Part shown: piece by piece, positions 62,424 to 64,000 of the stretch
Numbering within the stretch: position 1 is the first letter of the stretch
How the letters are laid out: the number at the start of each line of letters is the position of its first letter
DNA from: Burkholderia sp. IMCC1007
GTDB lineage: Bacteria > Pseudomonadota > Gammaproteobacteria > Burkholderiales > Burkholderiaceae
Assembly: GCF_027257875.1 (NCBI RefSeq)
Contig: NZ_JAPVQY010000009.1
Span: forward strand, 46,119 to 110,118
Direction of reading: 5' to 3'
Length of the DNA: 64,000 nt
Translations under genes and position numbers: made by a program
Notes under the pieces: model-generated
The model's database searches: none
What the model was told of the DNA's origin: nothing
Seen by the model: the letters and a program-made list of their open reading frames with translations, nothing else

Positions 62424-62885
62424 TCAGCCGGCGTCGGGCCACCGGTATCCGATCACCTCGCCGACCGGATACGCGAGCTCGCGCACCGCTTCCAGCTGAT
62501 TGCCGCCGAACAGATGCACGTGTTCGGCGTCGTGGCGCAGATAGAAGCCGACGTGGCCCTTCCAGCTCGCCGGGTCGTCGCGCGTCAGGACGGCGATGCA
62601 GCCGTACACCGGGCGCTCGAGCGGGCGCCCCCATTCGAGCCACGAACGCGCGAGCGCGGAACCCGTGCCGCGAATCCCGGCATGCGTCATGCACCAGTTG
62701 ACGAACGACGAACACCACGAAATCTTGTCGTCGTAGCCGACCAGGTTCGTGTGGTTGTTGTATTCGACGATGCGCGGGTTGATGCTGCCGGGCGGGAAAC
62801 GGCGGATGCCCAGCTCGGCCAGCGCGACGGACATCCACGGCGGATGGCCGGCTTGCGGGTTGCCCTCGGGGTTCGGTCGGATCAC
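62424..62885 (-). CDS. TIGR02594-type cysteine hydrolase (CHAP/NlpC-like)
   Basis: The protein matches the small TIGR02594 family: PPWMSVALAELGIRRFPPGSINPRIVEYNNHT, the catalytic-cysteine region KISWCSSFVNWCMTHAGIRGTGSALARSWLEWG, and the histidine in WKGHVGFYLR. Such proteins look like amidases or endopeptidases of cell wall, often phage-related. The start is not certain: GTG 62885 is used, and ATG 62834 is possible. An open frame continues to 63056 but would run over the divergent LysR promoter. No signal peptide is evident. No phage genes are nearby. Confidence 0.72.
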   Translation of the reverse strand: MIRPNPEGNPQAGHPPWMSVALAELGIRRFPPGSINPRIVEYNNHTNLVGYDDKISWCSSFVNWCMTHAGIRGTGSALARSWLEWGRPLERPVYGCIAVLTRDDPASWKGHVGFYLRHDAEHVHLFGGNQLEAVRELAYPVGEVIGYRWPDAG

Positions 62886-63045
62886 GACGGTCTCGATGGA
62901 ATGCGGATGGAACGCAGGTTGAATGTCGCTCAATCTTCGCACGAATACGCGCCGGCCGGCAGCGCGTTGTCCGACATGCGGTTTCCGGCCCATACGCCCG
63001 TACGCCCGTATCATGTTGATAGCGACCTCGACCTTCACGCCCGCC

Positions 63046-63933
63046 ATGCGCATCACGCCCCTGCCGCCCCTTCAGTGCCTCGTCGCGTTCGAAGCCGCCG
63101 TGCGGCATGCCAGCTTCACGAAGGCCGCCTCCGAGCTGCACCTGACGCAAAGCGCGATCAGCCGCCAGATCCAGCAACTCGAGGAATTCCTCGGCCGCTC
63201 GCTGTTCGTCCGCGAACACCGTTCGCTGCGGCTCACGATCGCCGGCGAGCAATACGCGGCACAGGTCCAGCACCTGCTCACGCAGTGTGCGCAAGCCACG
63301 CACGACGTGATGAAGCCGTACGGCGACCTCGAACTGACGATCGCCTGCTCGTCCGGCGTCGCGGTGCTGTGGCTCACGCCGCGCCTGCCCCGATTCCGCG
63401 CCGCGTATCCGGACATCAAGCTGCGCGTGATCGTGCGCGACGGCCTCGCGTCGATGTCGCCGGCGGAGTTCGACGTCGGCGTGTACTACGTGCGCCAGCA
63501 GGCGCCGGCCGAGTACACCGCGCGCCGCCTGTTCGACGAGGAAGTCTTTCCCGTGTGCGCGCCGGACTATCTGGCCGGCCGTACGCTGAGCGCGGCCGAC
63601 CTCGCGAACGAGACGCTGCTGCGCCTGGAAGACGGCCAGCGCCAATGGATGTCGTGGTCCGAATGGTTCGACATGAACGACGTCGACCGGCAGAAGGCGC
63701 AGCCGCAGGACATCACGATCAACTCGTATCCGCAGATCGTGCAGATGACGATCCTCGGCCAGGGCGTGTCGCTCGGCTGGCGCTACATGATCGACGCATG
63801 CATCGAGGCCGGCCTGCTCGTGCGTGTGACGGAAGCCTCCGCGAGCCACGGCGGCGGCTACTACGTGATCTCGCCGCACGACCGCGCGCAGAACCAGGCC
63901 GCACGCCTGTTCTCGCGCTGGCTGTTCGAATAG
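63046..63933 (+). CDS. LysR family regulator, GcvA-like
   Basis: This 295-residue LysR protein starts MRITPLPPLQCLVAFEAAVRHASFTKAASELHLTQSAISRQIQQLEEFLGRSLFVREHRSLRLT, the pattern of the GcvA/AmpR branch. The effector domain contains LTIACSSGVAVLWLTPRLPRFRAAYPDIKLRV and GQGVSLGWRYMIDACIEAGLLV. The ATG at 63046 is used; ATG 63013 upstream is an alternative, and neither has a clear ribosome site. It diverges from the CHAP-like gene. The regulated gene may lie there or outside the window. Confidence 0.88.
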   Translation: MRITPLPPLQCLVAFEAAVRHASFTKAASELHLTQSAISRQIQQLEEFLGRSLFVREHRSLRLTIAGEQYAAQVQHLLTQCAQATHDVMKPYGDLELTIACSSGVAVLWLTPRLPRFRAAYPDIKLRVIVRDGLASMSPAEFDVGVYYVRQQAPAEYTARRLFDEEVFPVCAPDYLAGRTLSAADLANETLLRLEDGQRQWMSWSEWFDMNDVDRQKAQPQDITINSYPQIVQMTILGQGVSLGWRYMIDACIEAGLLVRVTEASASHGGGYYVISPHDRAQNQAARLFSRWLFE

Positions 63934-64000
63934 GCGGAGCAGCAGACCGCGCCCTGAACGCGATCCATGCGCTCCGCGCATGCGTGCATGCAAATCTTTC

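Overview
The window is a GC-rich stretch of a betaproteobacterial genome, most likely a Burkholderia (cepacia-complex type) secondary chromosome. The support is gene content rather than a database match: an andAcAdAbAa/andR anthranilate dioxygenase locus next to catRBAC, and a wsp chemosensory operon that carries a hybrid kinase in place of a diguanylate-cyclase wspR. Burkholderia-like porin, LysR, MarR and AraC density and codon use fit the same assignment. No rRNA, tRNA or CRISPR array was seen.

Layout. (1) 66-6594, minus strand: a seven-gene catabolic operon. In order of transcription it encodes acyl-CoA ligase, citryl-CoA-lyase-like protein, PcpA/LinE-type hydroquinone ring-cleavage dioxygenase, alpha/beta hydrolase, maleylacetate reductase, NIPSNAP protein and SnoaL-like protein. 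A GntR/UTRA regulator (6808-7581) diverges from it. (2) 7974-10250: a stand-alone riboflavin-synthase-like protein, then a CLC antiporter with a recognisable fluoride riboswitch in its leader. (3) 10322-19348, minus: wsp operon (hybrid kinase, wspA, B, C, D, E, F), with 4-bp stop/start overlaps between most genes. (4) 19771-20155: a striking block of adjoining 7-, 6-, 5- and 6-bp tandem repeats between the wsp promoter region and a Na+/H+ antiporter gene. (5) 22066-27497: aldehyde dehydrogenase plus ThDP enzyme, a HigB/HigA-like toxin-antitoxin pair, and a DUF445 membrane protein. (6) 27816-34490, plus: IclR regulator, OPT transporter, class V aminotransferase, peptidase E, porin and DUF1177, a probable peptide uptake and breakdown operon. 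(7) 34593-36012: remains of a Fic-domain gene and its upstream partner, both frameshifted. (8) 36155-46414: anthranilate to catechol (AndA) to beta-ketoadipate enol-lactone (CatBAC), with a chemoreceptor gene set between the two halves. (9) 46570-49432: a quinone-reductase-like gene and a divergent LysR gene separated by a tnpB-only IS605-family element. (10) 49476-49974: a small unknown gene behind a near-perfect SOS box. (11) 50136-53328: FadH-like dienoyl-CoA reductase and a divergent AraC regulator. (12) 53513-61454: two-subunit aconitase X with a MarR gene, a LysR gene, and a MarR-EmrA-EmrB-NodT efflux operon. A 15-bp sequence shared upstream of both MarR genes links the two parts. (13) 61505-63933: small membrane protein, YfcF-like glutathione transferase, a CHAP/NlpC-like protein and a GcvA-like LysR regulator.

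How the parts fit. Much of the window is aromatic and peptide catabolism with its own regulators. The and and cat genes together take anthranilate to the beta-ketoadipate pathway. The first operon appears to feed the same pathway through maleylacetate, but from an unidentified substrate. The wsp genes are a surface-sensing pathway whose output has been replaced by a kinase. Functions are assigned from motifs and family resemblance seen by eye; no search was run.
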